Assembly: GCF_023184515.1 (NCBI RefSeq)
Contig: NZ_JAAHBP010000021.1
Span: 62,001 to 126,000, forward strand
Source: Streptomyces sp. D2-8
GTDB lineage: Bacteria; Actinomycetota; Actinomycetes; Streptomycetales; Streptomycetaceae
Direction: 5' to 3'
DNA length: 64,000 nt
Shown: positions 56,855-64,000 of the stretch, piece after piece
Numbering within the stretch: position 1 is the stretch's first letter
How the letters are laid out: the number at the start of each line of letters is the position of its first letter
Translations under genes and position numbers: made by a program
The notes under the pieces: generated by a model
What the model saw: the letters and a program-made list of their open reading frames with translations, nothing else
What the model was told of the DNA's origin: nothing
Database searches by the model: none

Positions 56855-57772
56855 ATGCATTCGTCTTTCATGCCACCCCGCCAGGTCAAGATCGGTGACG
56901 CGGCGGCCTTCGCCGGCAGCACGCCACGGGCGATTCGCCATTACCACGAGATCGGGCTGCTCCCCGAGCCTGAGCGGGGCGGCGATGACCGCCGCCGCTA
57001 CGGGTACGAGGACATGATCCGCCTGCTGTGGATTCGCAAGATGGCCGATGCCGGGATCGCCCTGGACGACATCCGTGACGCCTTTACCACCGGCACGGCT
57101 TCCGCCGGTGCGGACAGCGGAGAAGGTATCGAGGGCATCCTGGAGCGGTTGGAGGAAACCCTCGCCGAGCAGGAGGCGGAATTGCGGCGGCAACGGACCG
57201 CCGTGCAGCGGATGCGCACCGAAGGCAGCCGGATGGGCCTGCTCTCCGACTTCGTCACCGAACGCCTCAAGAGCCTGCCCGAGGGCTCCCTGCGTCAGGC
57301 GGACCTGGACAGTCTGCTGGTCACTGAGCGGATCTTCGGCCCGCTCGGGGCGGCCGTCCAGGCCACCCGCTTCGTCGTCCTGGCCACGCATCCCACTCTG
57401 CGGGAGGAATCCGACCGCATCGATGACGCCGAGGAGGCACTCGATGACAGTGTCGCCGTCGATGATCCACGGGTGGCTCAAGTGGCCGTCGAGCGGCACG
57501 CCTTCGAAAGCGCCCTGCAGGCCGTCATCGAGGAGTCCGGCCTGGGTAAGGACGACGATGACCTCTTCGACGCCTGGGACACTTTGCACCCTGCCACCGC
57601 CGATGACGTCGAGGGCGAGGGCGAGGGCGACCTCAGCTCTGGCAGGCGGGAGGCTGACTCCATGAGCGAGTTCGAAGCCACCGGCAAGATGCCCTACGAC
57701 TTCTCCCCAGCCCGCCTGCGCTGTATGGAACTGGCCGAAGAACTCTCCGCCCAAGACTCACCCGCTACCTGA
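56855..57772 (+). CDS. MerR-family transcriptional regulator
   Basis: The 305-residue protein has an N-terminal MerR winged helix (VKIGDAAAFAGSTPRAIRHY, HEIGLLPEPERGGDDRRRYG) and a coiled dimerisation helix (about 95-130: LERLEETLAEQEAELRRQRT). A long acidic C-terminal region carries no recognised effector domain. ATG 56855 has GAGGAAAGG upstream. Codon third positions look less GC-biased than in neighbouring genes. With the IS5 scar immediately upstream, this hints at acquisition by transfer. Target genes are unknown. Confidence 0.82.
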   Translation: MHSSFMPPRQVKIGDAAAFAGSTPRAIRHYHEIGLLPEPERGGDDRRRYGYEDMIRLLWIRKMADAGIALDDIRDAFTTGTASAGADSGEGIEGILERLEETLAEQEAELRRQRTAVQRMRTEGSRMGLLSDFVTERLKSLPEGSLRQADLDSLLVTERIFGPLGAAVQATRFVVLATHPTLREESDRIDDAEEALDDSVAVDDPRVAQVAVERHAFESALQAVIEESGLGKDDDDLFDAWDTLHPATADDVEGEGEGDLSSGRREADSMSEFEATGKMPYDFSPARLRCMELAEELSAQDSPAT

Positions 57773-57799
57773 AACACGGCCCTGGCGCCGGGGCACTGG

Positions 57800-58621
57800 T
57801 CAGCCGTGCAGGAAGTTCAGCAGATCGTCGTTGAACGCCTTCTCGAAGTCACCGACCAGGCCGTGCGGGGCGCCCGGATACACCTTCAGCGTCGCGTCCT
57901 TGACGAGCTGGGAGGTCCGGTGGGCCGAGGCGGCGATCGGCACGATCTGGTCGTCGTCCCCGTGCGCGACGAGCGTCGGCACGTCGATGCGCCGCAGGTC
58001 CTCCGTGAAGTCGGTCTCCGAGAACTGTGCGACGCAGTCGTAGGCGCCCTTCAGCCCGGCCTGCATGCTCCACATCCAGAAGGCCCGCCGTACGCCCTCC
58101 GACACGGCGGCGCCGGGCCGGTTGAAACCGTAGAAGCTCTCGCTCAGCTCCCAGTAGAACCGCGAACGGTCCGCCGCGACGCCGGCGCGGATCCCGTCGA
58201 AGGCGTCCTTCGGCGTGCCCTCCGGGTTGGCCTCCGTCCGCAGCATCAGTGGCGGCACCGCACCCAGCAGCACGGCCTTCGCGACCCGCGCGGTCCCGTG
58301 CCGCCCGATGTAGCGGGCCACCTCGCCGCCGCCGGTCGAATGGCCCACCAGGACCGCGTCACGGAGGTCCAGCGCCTCGATCAGCTCGGCCAGGTCGTCG
58401 GCGTACCGGTCCATGTGGTTGCCCTGCCATGGCTGGCCCGAGCGGCCGTGGCCGCGGCGGTCGTGTGCGATCGCCCGGAAACCGTGCTCGGCGACCAGCC
58501 GGGCCTGCCCGTCCCACGCGTCCGCGTTGAGGGGCCAGCCGTGGCTGAACACCACGGGCTGCCCGTCGCCCCAGTCCTTGTAGTAGAGCTCGGTTCCGTC
58601 GGAGGTCGTGAACGTGGTCAT
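57800..58621 (-). CDS. alpha/beta hydrolase, non-haem chloroperoxidase/perhydrolase type
   Basis: This 273-residue enzyme begins TFTTSDGTELYYKDWGDGQP. It has the oxyanion segment VFSHGWPLNADAW, nucleophile elbow LVGHSTGGGEVARYIGRHG, acid residue in LVAHGDDDQIVPI and catalytic His in YPGAPHGLVGDF. This arrangement matches cofactor-free haloperoxidases, which act as esterases and perhydrolases. It is cytoplasmic, monocistronic and convergent with merR at a 27-nt distance. Confidence 0.9.
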   Translation of the reverse strand: MTTFTTSDGTELYYKDWGDGQPVVFSHGWPLNADAWDGQARLVAEHGFRAIAHDRRGHGRSGQPWQGNHMDRYADDLAELIEALDLRDAVLVGHSTGGGEVARYIGRHGTARVAKAVLLGAVPPLMLRTEANPEGTPKDAFDGIRAGVAADRSRFYWELSESFYGFNRPGAAVSEGVRRAFWMWSMQAGLKGAYDCVAQFSETDFTEDLRRIDVPTLVAHGDDDQIVPIAASAHRTSQLVKDATLKVYPGAPHGLVGDFEKAFNDDLLNFLHG

Positions 58622-58676
58622 GGGGATCCTCTCGGGGGTCGCCTGGGGCAGCCGTGCCGTGTCTCGATGATCTCCG

Positions 58677-59518
58677 TCATCTCCGGGAGCCCGCGTCAGA
58701 AGTCCGCCGAACGAGTGACCGACGGCCGTCGGCCCGCGCCTGGGGGCTCCCCGCGGCGGCGGGCGGTACAGCCCGGCCCGGAAGGATGAACTCGTAGACG
58801 AGGGCGTCCTGTCGGGCGTCCACGACGAGGTCGGTGATCTCCAGCGGGCGCGCGTACTGGTCGTGCACCCGCCGGGTGACCCGCACCGACGGGGTGCTCG
58901 CGAGACGGGTGATGGCGTCGCGGTGGTGCAGGGTCAGGCCGGGCCCGGCGCATCCAGTCGTAGCCCGCCGCAGCTGGGCGGCGCCGGTACCGTCGGCCCG
59001 GTCGCGGATGGGGCACCTCCCACGCCGTTCAGGCAGTGGGGGAGGGCCGGCTCCTCCACCTCCGCCGGCGCCACGGCGGAGAACGAGGTCACGGCGGTCC
59101 GCAGGCCCTGCCCCTCAGCGGTCGCGTACAGGTGGCGGTGGATCAGGGCCGGGCGGCCGGGGCCCGGCCCCAGGGCCTCGGCGTGCGGCCGGGGGTGTCT
59201 CCCGGGTGACGGTGGCGCGGGCGACGCTGCCCGGTGTCGCGGCCCGGGCGCCGACCGGGAAGGTGAGCGACGCCGGGGTCTCGACCGGCAGGCCGGGCAG
59301 GGTGGCGTGGCTGCCGCGCCGGTCGGTGGCGACGAGACCGTCGTGGCGCAACAGCTCCAGCGCCTGCCGTACGGCCCCCGGCTGATCCCGAAGTGCCCGG
59401 CCAACCGCCGTTGCCCCGGCTGCCGTTCACCGGGCGGGATCGTGCCGTCGCGCAGCTCGCCGAGCAACTCCGTCGCGATCCGCCGGTACAGGGGCTCGCT
59501 GGCATTGGTCTCAACCAA
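58677..59518 (-). pseudogene. frameshifted GntR/UTRA-type regulator
   Basis: Consecutive pieces of one HutC-type regulator are spread over two frames. The start MVETNASEPLYRRIATELLG and RRLAGHFGISRG (helix-turn-helix) are in one frame. LRHDGLVATDRRGSHATL is in a second, one base having been lost near 59378. RPALIHRHLYATAEGQGLRT returns to the first, and VRVTRRVHDQYARPLEITDL (UTRA end) is again in the second. At least three frameshifts prevent an intact product. Sequencing error is less likely with several shifts, but cannot be excluded. Confidence 0.75.
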
Positions 59519-59560
59519 CGGGAAGGGCTGCCGGACGGTTCGGCCGAAACCGGCCCGCCC

Positions 59561-60727
59561 TCACAGCGCGCCGTACAGGGCGTCGATCAGGGCCATCTTC
59601 CGCGGGTCGTTGGCGATACGGGGCCCCATCCGGTTCATCACATAGCCCAGGGACACCCCCGCCTCCGGGTCGGCGAGCCCGCAGGAGCCGCCGAAGCCGT
59701 CGTGTCCGAAAGCGCGCGGGTCGGGTCCGTACGACCCGTCGGGTCCGCTGAGCCAGAGCCCGAGCCCCACCTCCGTCTCGTGCTCGAAGCCGGCGCCGAG
59801 TACCAGGTCCCGGCAACTGCCCTGCCCCTCGCGCACCCGCTCGGCCGACTCGGGGGACAGCAGGCGGTGGCCCCCGAACGACCCGCGACCCGCGAAGACG
59901 CCGTACAGCGCGGCGACGGCACGCGCGGTGCCGTGCCCGTTCGCCGCGGGGATCTCGGCGGCCCGCCACCCGGGGGTGTTGGCCCCGGCGGCGGACACCG
60001 CCGGGTTGGTCAGTGCGGCGATCGCCGCGGGCGCCAACTGGGCGAAGACCGCTGCCTGTTCACTGCTCGCCGTGACCGCCGGCTGGACCAGCTCGGCCGC
60101 CCGGCCGAAGTCCCGCACCGGCAGACCGATACGGAAATCGATGCCGAGCGGCCCCGTCACCTCCCGCGCCAGGAAGGCCCCCGGCCGCAGCCCCGACACC
60201 CGCCGCACGACCTCGCCGACCAGATGGCCGTAGGTCAGCGCGTGATAGCCGGACCGGGTGCCCGGCTCCCACCAGGGTTCGGTCGCCGCGAGCCGCTGCG
60301 TGGTCAGCTCCCAGTCGCAGAGCTGCTCCAGCGAGTGCGGCTCACGCAGGCCGGCCAGTCCGGCGCGGTGGGACAGCAGATGCCGTACGAGGACCTTCTC
60401 CTTGCCCGCGGCGGCGAACTCGGGCCAGTACGCGGCCACCGGCGCGTCCAGGTCCAGCAGCCCCCGGTCGGCGAGGATGTGCGCGCACAGTGCCACCGGT
60501 CCCTTGGTCGTGGACCACACGTTGACCAGCGTGTCCCGCTCCCACGGCCGGGAGCGCGCCGCGTCCGCCCAGCCGCCCCACAGATCCACCACGGTCCTGC
60601 CGCCGACGGTGACGGCCACCGCGGCGCCCAGTTCGCCCCGCTCCCGGAAGTTCTCCTCGAACGCCGCGCGTATCGCCGTGAAGCGCGCGTCGCAGTGACC
60701 GCGCACCTGAGTCTCGTTCTCGGACAT
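59561..60727 (-). CDS. serine hydrolase of the beta-lactamase/EstB esterase family
   Basis: This 388-residue class C beta-lactamase-fold enzyme has the catalytic SxxK as WSTTKGPVALCAHILAD, a Tyr motif in YHALTYGHLVGEVV, and FGHDGFGGSCGLADPEAG near the C-terminus in place of KTG. This is the pattern of EstB-type esterases and related D-aminopeptidase-like proteins. No signal peptide is seen, so an intracellular esterase is more likely than a beta-lactamase. ATG 60727 was chosen, since the upstream extension overlaps a palindrome. Confidence 0.88.
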   Translation of the reverse strand: MSENETQVRGHCDARFTAIRAAFEENFRERGELGAAVAVTVGGRTVVDLWGGWADAARSRPWERDTLVNVWSTTKGPVALCAHILADRGLLDLDAPVAAYWPEFAAAGKEKVLVRHLLSHRAGLAGLREPHSLEQLCDWELTTQRLAATEPWWEPGTRSGYHALTYGHLVGEVVRRVSGLRPGAFLAREVTGPLGIDFRIGLPVRDFGRAAELVQPAVTASSEQAAVFAQLAPAAIAALTNPAVSAAGANTPGWRAAEIPAANGHGTARAVAALYGVFAGRGSFGGHRLLSPESAERVREGQGSCRDLVLGAGFEHETEVGLGLWLSGPDGSYGPDPRAFGHDGFGGSCGLADPEAGVSLGYVMNRMGPRIANDPRKMALIDALYGAL

Positions 60728-60791
60728 GAGCCCCTCCGCCGACCGTCCCGGGCCCGGCACGCCGCGTCGCGGCCCGGGCGCGATGAACATA

Positions 60792-60803
60792 CCGACTGGT
60801 CGG
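60792..60803. promoter_or_regulatory. TetR-like palindrome upstream of the esterase
   Basis: CCGACTGGTCGG is a 12-bp inverted repeat (CCGAC/GTCGG with a TG centre), 65 nt before the esterase ATG. It resembles the common actinobacterial TetR site type. No TetR gene is adjacent. Confidence 0.4.
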
Positions 60804-60838
60804 ACCGGGGGGAAGTCCGCCGGAGGGGAACGGCCGGA

Positions 60839-61807
60839 TCAGATGTACGAACCCATCCAGCGCAGCTTGGCCGCCTGCTGGTAGGGGCCGCCGCCCTCGT
60901 GGTCGTTGAAGTCGTAGACCTCGATGGTCTTGTCCTCGTGGCTCCAGGCGTTGAAGGCCGCGAACACGGTCGAGGGCGGGCAGGTCTGGTCCTCCAGGGC
61001 GGCCGAGAAGAGCGCGGGGGCCCGGCCGCGGGAGGCGAAGTGGACACCGTCGAAGTAGGACACCGTGCGCAGCGCGTCCTCGGTGCGGCCGCGGTGGGTC
61101 TTGAGGAAGAGGCCGATCTCCCGGTACGGGTGCCGGTCCGTGATCGTCGCCGCGCGCGGGAAGTCGCACAGGAAGGGCACGTCCGGCGCGATGCCGGCCA
61201 GGTCCGGGACCAGGCCGCCGACCGCGATCGTGATGCCGCCGCCCTGGCTGGAGCCGACGGCCACCGTGCGCGCCGGGTCGGTGAGGGGGTGCGAGCGGGC
61301 CGCTTCGACGGCACGCACCGCGTCCGTGTAGACCCGGCGGTAGTAGTAGTTCTCCGGGGCGTCGATGCCGCGCGTCATGAAACCGGGGAACGCGGGCGCA
61401 CCGCCCACCGGGTCCGCCGTGCCGCCGCCCCCGCCCCAGGCGCTGCCCTGCCCGCGGGTGTCCATCACGAAGTGCGCCCGGCCCGAGGACGCCCACAGCA
61501 GGTGCTCGTGGGGGAGGCCGCGCCCGCCGCCGTAGCCGATGAACTCCACGACCAGCGGCAGCGGTCCGTCCGCCCCGGCCGGGAGCGTCAGCCAGCCCTT
61601 GACCGGGTGACCGCCGAAACCGGCGAACGTCACGTCGAGCACCTGCACGGTGGACAGGCCCGTGTCGACCGGTTCGAAGCGGGCGTCCAGATCGTGAAGG
61701 CGCGCCTCCTGCAGGGTCTTGGACCAGAACGCGTCGAAGTCCTCGGGCTCGGTGGCCGCACTGCGGTACTCGCGGAGTTCGTCGAGAGGAAGGTCGAACA
61801 GGGCCAT
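60839..61807 (-). CDS. acetylxylan esterase / cephalosporin-C deacetylase family (CE7)
   Basis: The 322-residue alpha/beta hydrolase starts MALFDLPLDELREYRSAATE and has the CE7 RGQGSAWGGGG segment. The nucleophile elbow is VAVGSSQGGGITIAVGGL, the catalytic Asp follows in FSAALEDQTCPPST, and the His is in YDFNDHEGGG. CE7 enzymes deacetylate short xylo-oligosaccharides and cephalosporin C in the cytoplasm. No xylanase gene is nearby except the GH43 scar 55 kb away. Confidence 0.92.
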   Translation of the reverse strand: MALFDLPLDELREYRSAATEPEDFDAFWSKTLQEARLHDLDARFEPVDTGLSTVQVLDVTFAGFGGHPVKGWLTLPAGADGPLPLVVEFIGYGGGRGLPHEHLLWASSGRAHFVMDTRGQGSAWGGGGGTADPVGGAPAFPGFMTRGIDAPENYYYRRVYTDAVRAVEAARSHPLTDPARTVAVGSSQGGGITIAVGGLVPDLAGIAPDVPFLCDFPRAATITDRHPYREIGLFLKTHRGRTEDALRTVSYFDGVHFASRGRAPALFSAALEDQTCPPSTVFAAFNAWSHEDKTIEVYDFNDHEGGGPYQQAAKLRWMGSYI

Positions 61808-62059
61808 GCAGGACCGCCTTGGGTGAGAAGCCGCTACGGGGCAGTGCAGATGATCACACTACGTGAGTGGTCGGAGGACTGGCCAGGCTTTTGTTCCGGT
61901 CCGTCTCCGGGCCGCTGTCGCTCGGGGCGGGTGATGTGCTGGTCACGGACGTGAGAGTGCGATCGGGGTGATGGCCCCGGGGAGAGCGTCACGCGCAGGT
62001 GGTCGGGTCACCTGGGGTTCAGGGGTGCCTGCGGTCCTCCGGGCGACCGCCGGCGGGTC
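61808..62059. other. 252-nt gene-free stretch
   Basis: I found no supported ORF, RNA, repeat or strong palindrome between the CE7 esterase start and the end of the membrane-protein gene. The part next to the esterase presumably holds its promoter, but no convincing -35/-10 pair is visible. Confidence 0.5.
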
Positions 62060-62644
62060 TCACGCGTGGCGGTGCGTCCACTCCGGTTCCGTACGGGCCC
62101 ATGCCCGGTCCCACTCGGCCATCCGCCGGCGCAGCGCCACCCGGCGTACGAGGGAATGGCCGAAGAGCACCACGAGCACCGCACCGCCCGCGGCGCAGGT
62201 ACCGATCGTGAGGGTGTGCTGCCAGACCGCCGACTCGTCCACCGGCGGCGTCACACTCCGCCCCTGGCTGTCGAACCAGACGTCCACGGTCTCGCCCCGC
62301 CGGGTGTCCGAGGGAACCCGGGCCGTCGCGGTGCGCGTGCCTTGCCCCGGTTCCGTCCAGCGCACGGTCGCCCGGTACACGTGCTGCCCGCCGGCCTGCA
62401 CCGACGGCAGCGAGTCGCCCTTCCTGCCGACCACCTCGGCCCGGACGCGATGCCGCTCGGCCCGCTGCTCCAGCGACACCGAGTTGGCCTCGCCATGGGC
62501 CCACCGGGCGGCGGCCGCCCCCGCCAGGGGCGCACCCACCAGGATGAGGACGGCGGCCACCAGTACCGTCCACGCCTCGACGACATCCGACCGGCGCCGC
62601 AGCGGACTGCGCCGCCAACGCCAGCCGCGCACCCGGGTTCGCAT
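62060..62644 (-). CDS. Rv1733c-like two-helix membrane protein
   Basis: The 194-residue protein has two hydrophobic helices (AWTVLVAAVLILVGAPLAGA and TIGTCAAGGAVLVVLFGHSL) flanking an extracytoplasmic domain of about 85 residues. That domain contains VYRATVRWTEPGQGTRTATA and GETVDVWFDSQGR. This is the arrangement of the Rv1733c family, common in Streptomyces and mycobacteria and of unknown function. ATG 62644 has a perfect AGGAGG five nt upstream, which decides it over the GTG at 62650. Confidence 0.85.
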   Translation of the reverse strand: MRTRVRGWRWRRSPLRRRSDVVEAWTVLVAAVLILVGAPLAGAAAARWAHGEANSVSLEQRAERHRVRAEVVGRKGDSLPSVQAGGQHVYRATVRWTEPGQGTRTATARVPSDTRRGETVDVWFDSQGRSVTPPVDESAVWQHTLTIGTCAAGGAVLVVLFGHSLVRRVALRRRMAEWDRAWARTEPEWTHRHA

Positions 62645-62737
62645 GTCCACCTCCTCGCCGTCACCGCGGCCGAGGGCCGGAGCGGCCCGCCGAAATCCTC
62701 CGGCTGGGTGCCCGGCGCGACCGCGGTGAAACCGGGG

Positions 62738-63485
62738 TCAGCCGAAACGCTCGATGCGGATCCGGTCCACCGGCTGACCGGCCGTCACGAGGAGCCGGGA
62801 GGCATGCTCGGCAAAGGAGTTGGAGCCGCACACATAGGCCTCCCACCCACCGGAAGGCTGCTCGGCGAGGAGTGGCACCACATGTGCGGCGGCCATACGT
62901 CCGACCGCCACACCCTCCGGCGCGGACCGGGTGAAGACGGGTGTTGTCTCCGCACCCAACTCACGGGCGTAGATGAGCTCCTCGGGGCTGCGCGCGGACA
63001 CCACCAGCCGCAGCGGCACGGACAGGTTCCGTGCCCGGTGGTGCCGGATCATCGACATCAGCGGTACGACGCCGGAGCCGGCGCCGACGAGCAGCGCGGG
63101 CCGGTCGCCCGGCCAGGCGAAGAAGCCGCTCACCGGGCCCCGCACCTCGACGCGGTCGCCGGGCCGGGCGACCGTGTGGAACCAGCCCGAGACCTCGCCG
63201 CCCTCGACGTGATCCAGGGTCAGCTCGACCTGCCCGGAGTCGTCCGGCGCGGACGCGATCGAGTAGTGCCGCTGGGCCGCGTAGCCGTCCTCGGCGGTCA
63301 GCCGCACCATCAGGTGCTGGCCGGGCAGATGCCCCGGCCAGCCGGGCACGGCGAGCCGGAAGGTGGCGACGCGCGGGGTCTCGAGGCGGATCTCGGTGAC
63401 CGTCGCGGTCTGCCACTCGGACGCGGCCTGCTCGCTCACGGCGATGCGCCCGGGCACGGCGAGCCGTGTCGGGGGCACGAAGGTC

Positions 63486-63493
<8 letters not shown>
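62738..63493 (-). CDS. FAD/NAD-binding ferredoxin reductase-type oxidoreductase
   Basis: This 251-residue flavoprotein has an FNR fold: FAD motif RHYSIASAPDDSGQVELT, the GAGSGVVPLMSMIRHH pyridine-nucleotide motif, and a terminal VCGSNSFAEHASRLLV strand-helix. It lacks a fused 2Fe-2S domain. The GTG start overlaps the stop of the sulfite-oxidase-like gene within GTGACTGA (8 nt), so the two are coupled. It probably supplies electrons to that molybdoenzyme or to an intermediate carrier, as seen in other actinobacteria with this pair. Confidence 0.88.

Positions 63494-64000
<507 letters not shown>

Overview
The window is chromosomal DNA of a Streptomyces or very close actinomycete. The DNA is very GC-rich with strong G/C third-position bias. 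Many starts are GTG, and co-oriented genes are often joined by ATGA, GTGA or TGATG overlaps. The gene content is also typical: SpoIIE-type phosphatase, PucR, IclR and LacI regulators, tandem CrcB, a second Rho, and an Rv1733c-type membrane protein. No tRNA, rRNA or CRISPR array was seen. Both window edges cut genes.

Layout. (1) 1-4726, minus strand: a [NiFe]-hydrogenase maturation operon, hypX - endopeptidase - hypB - hypF (hypF cut by the left edge). (2) 4926-7413: the scar of a GH43 beta-xylosidase gene, an IclR regulator and a membrane PP2C phosphatase. (3) 7436-13145: phenylacetate degradation, paaK-paaI divergent from paaABCDE. Each arm has an ACCG-type palindrome, suggesting a shared TetR/PaaR-like repressor encoded elsewhere. 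An IS481 transposase scar follows. (4) 13396-20823: a PucR regulator divergent from gabT - FAD/4Fe-4S dehydrogenase - gabD. (5) 20877-22918: a P1B-4 metal ATPase behind an ArsR/SmtB-like operator. (6) 22929-29546: an operon of MFS transporter, two GH35 galactosidases and LacI, with a perfect 16-bp operator in its promoter. (7) 29724-30734: convergent sseB-like and marR genes with a 186-bp MITE-like element inserted in their shared CTAG stop signal. (8) 30798-38929: a galactan locus with LacI, a sugar ABC importer, GH42 beta-galactosidase and secreted CBM61-GH53 galactanase. (9) 39076-42661: a small winged-helix protein, a beta-propeller protein, crcB-DUF190-crcB and uppP. (10) 42747-48494: a FadR-type regulator, asparagine permease, asparaginase, aspartase and glutaminase, i.e. 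amide amino-acid catabolism. (11) 48670-53839: two GT-C mannosyltransferase-like genes whose last gene overlaps a convergent D,D-carboxypeptidase by 277 bp, then a short Rho paralogue with a pyrimidine-rich leader. (12) 53840-64000: methyltransferases, a PadR/SnoaL pair, an IS5 scar, a MerR regulator, hydrolases, a frameshifted GntR gene, a membrane protein, and a reductase paired with a sulfite-oxidase-like enzyme cut by the right edge.

Two themes stand out. First, 22.9-38.9 kb is a galactoside/galactan region with two separate LacI circuits whose likely operators can be read directly. Secreted GH53 would cut galactan, the ABC importer would bring in oligomers, and GH42 and the GH35 pair would hydrolyse them in the cytoplasm. 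Second, the window holds several gene scars (GH43, IS481, IS5, GntR) and a MITE-like element. No wholly new defence or biosynthetic system was found. The least conventional items are the 2-hydroxyacid dehydrogenase inside the GABA operon, the MITE in a shared stop codon, the second Rho with a rut-like leader, and the long convergent overlap.
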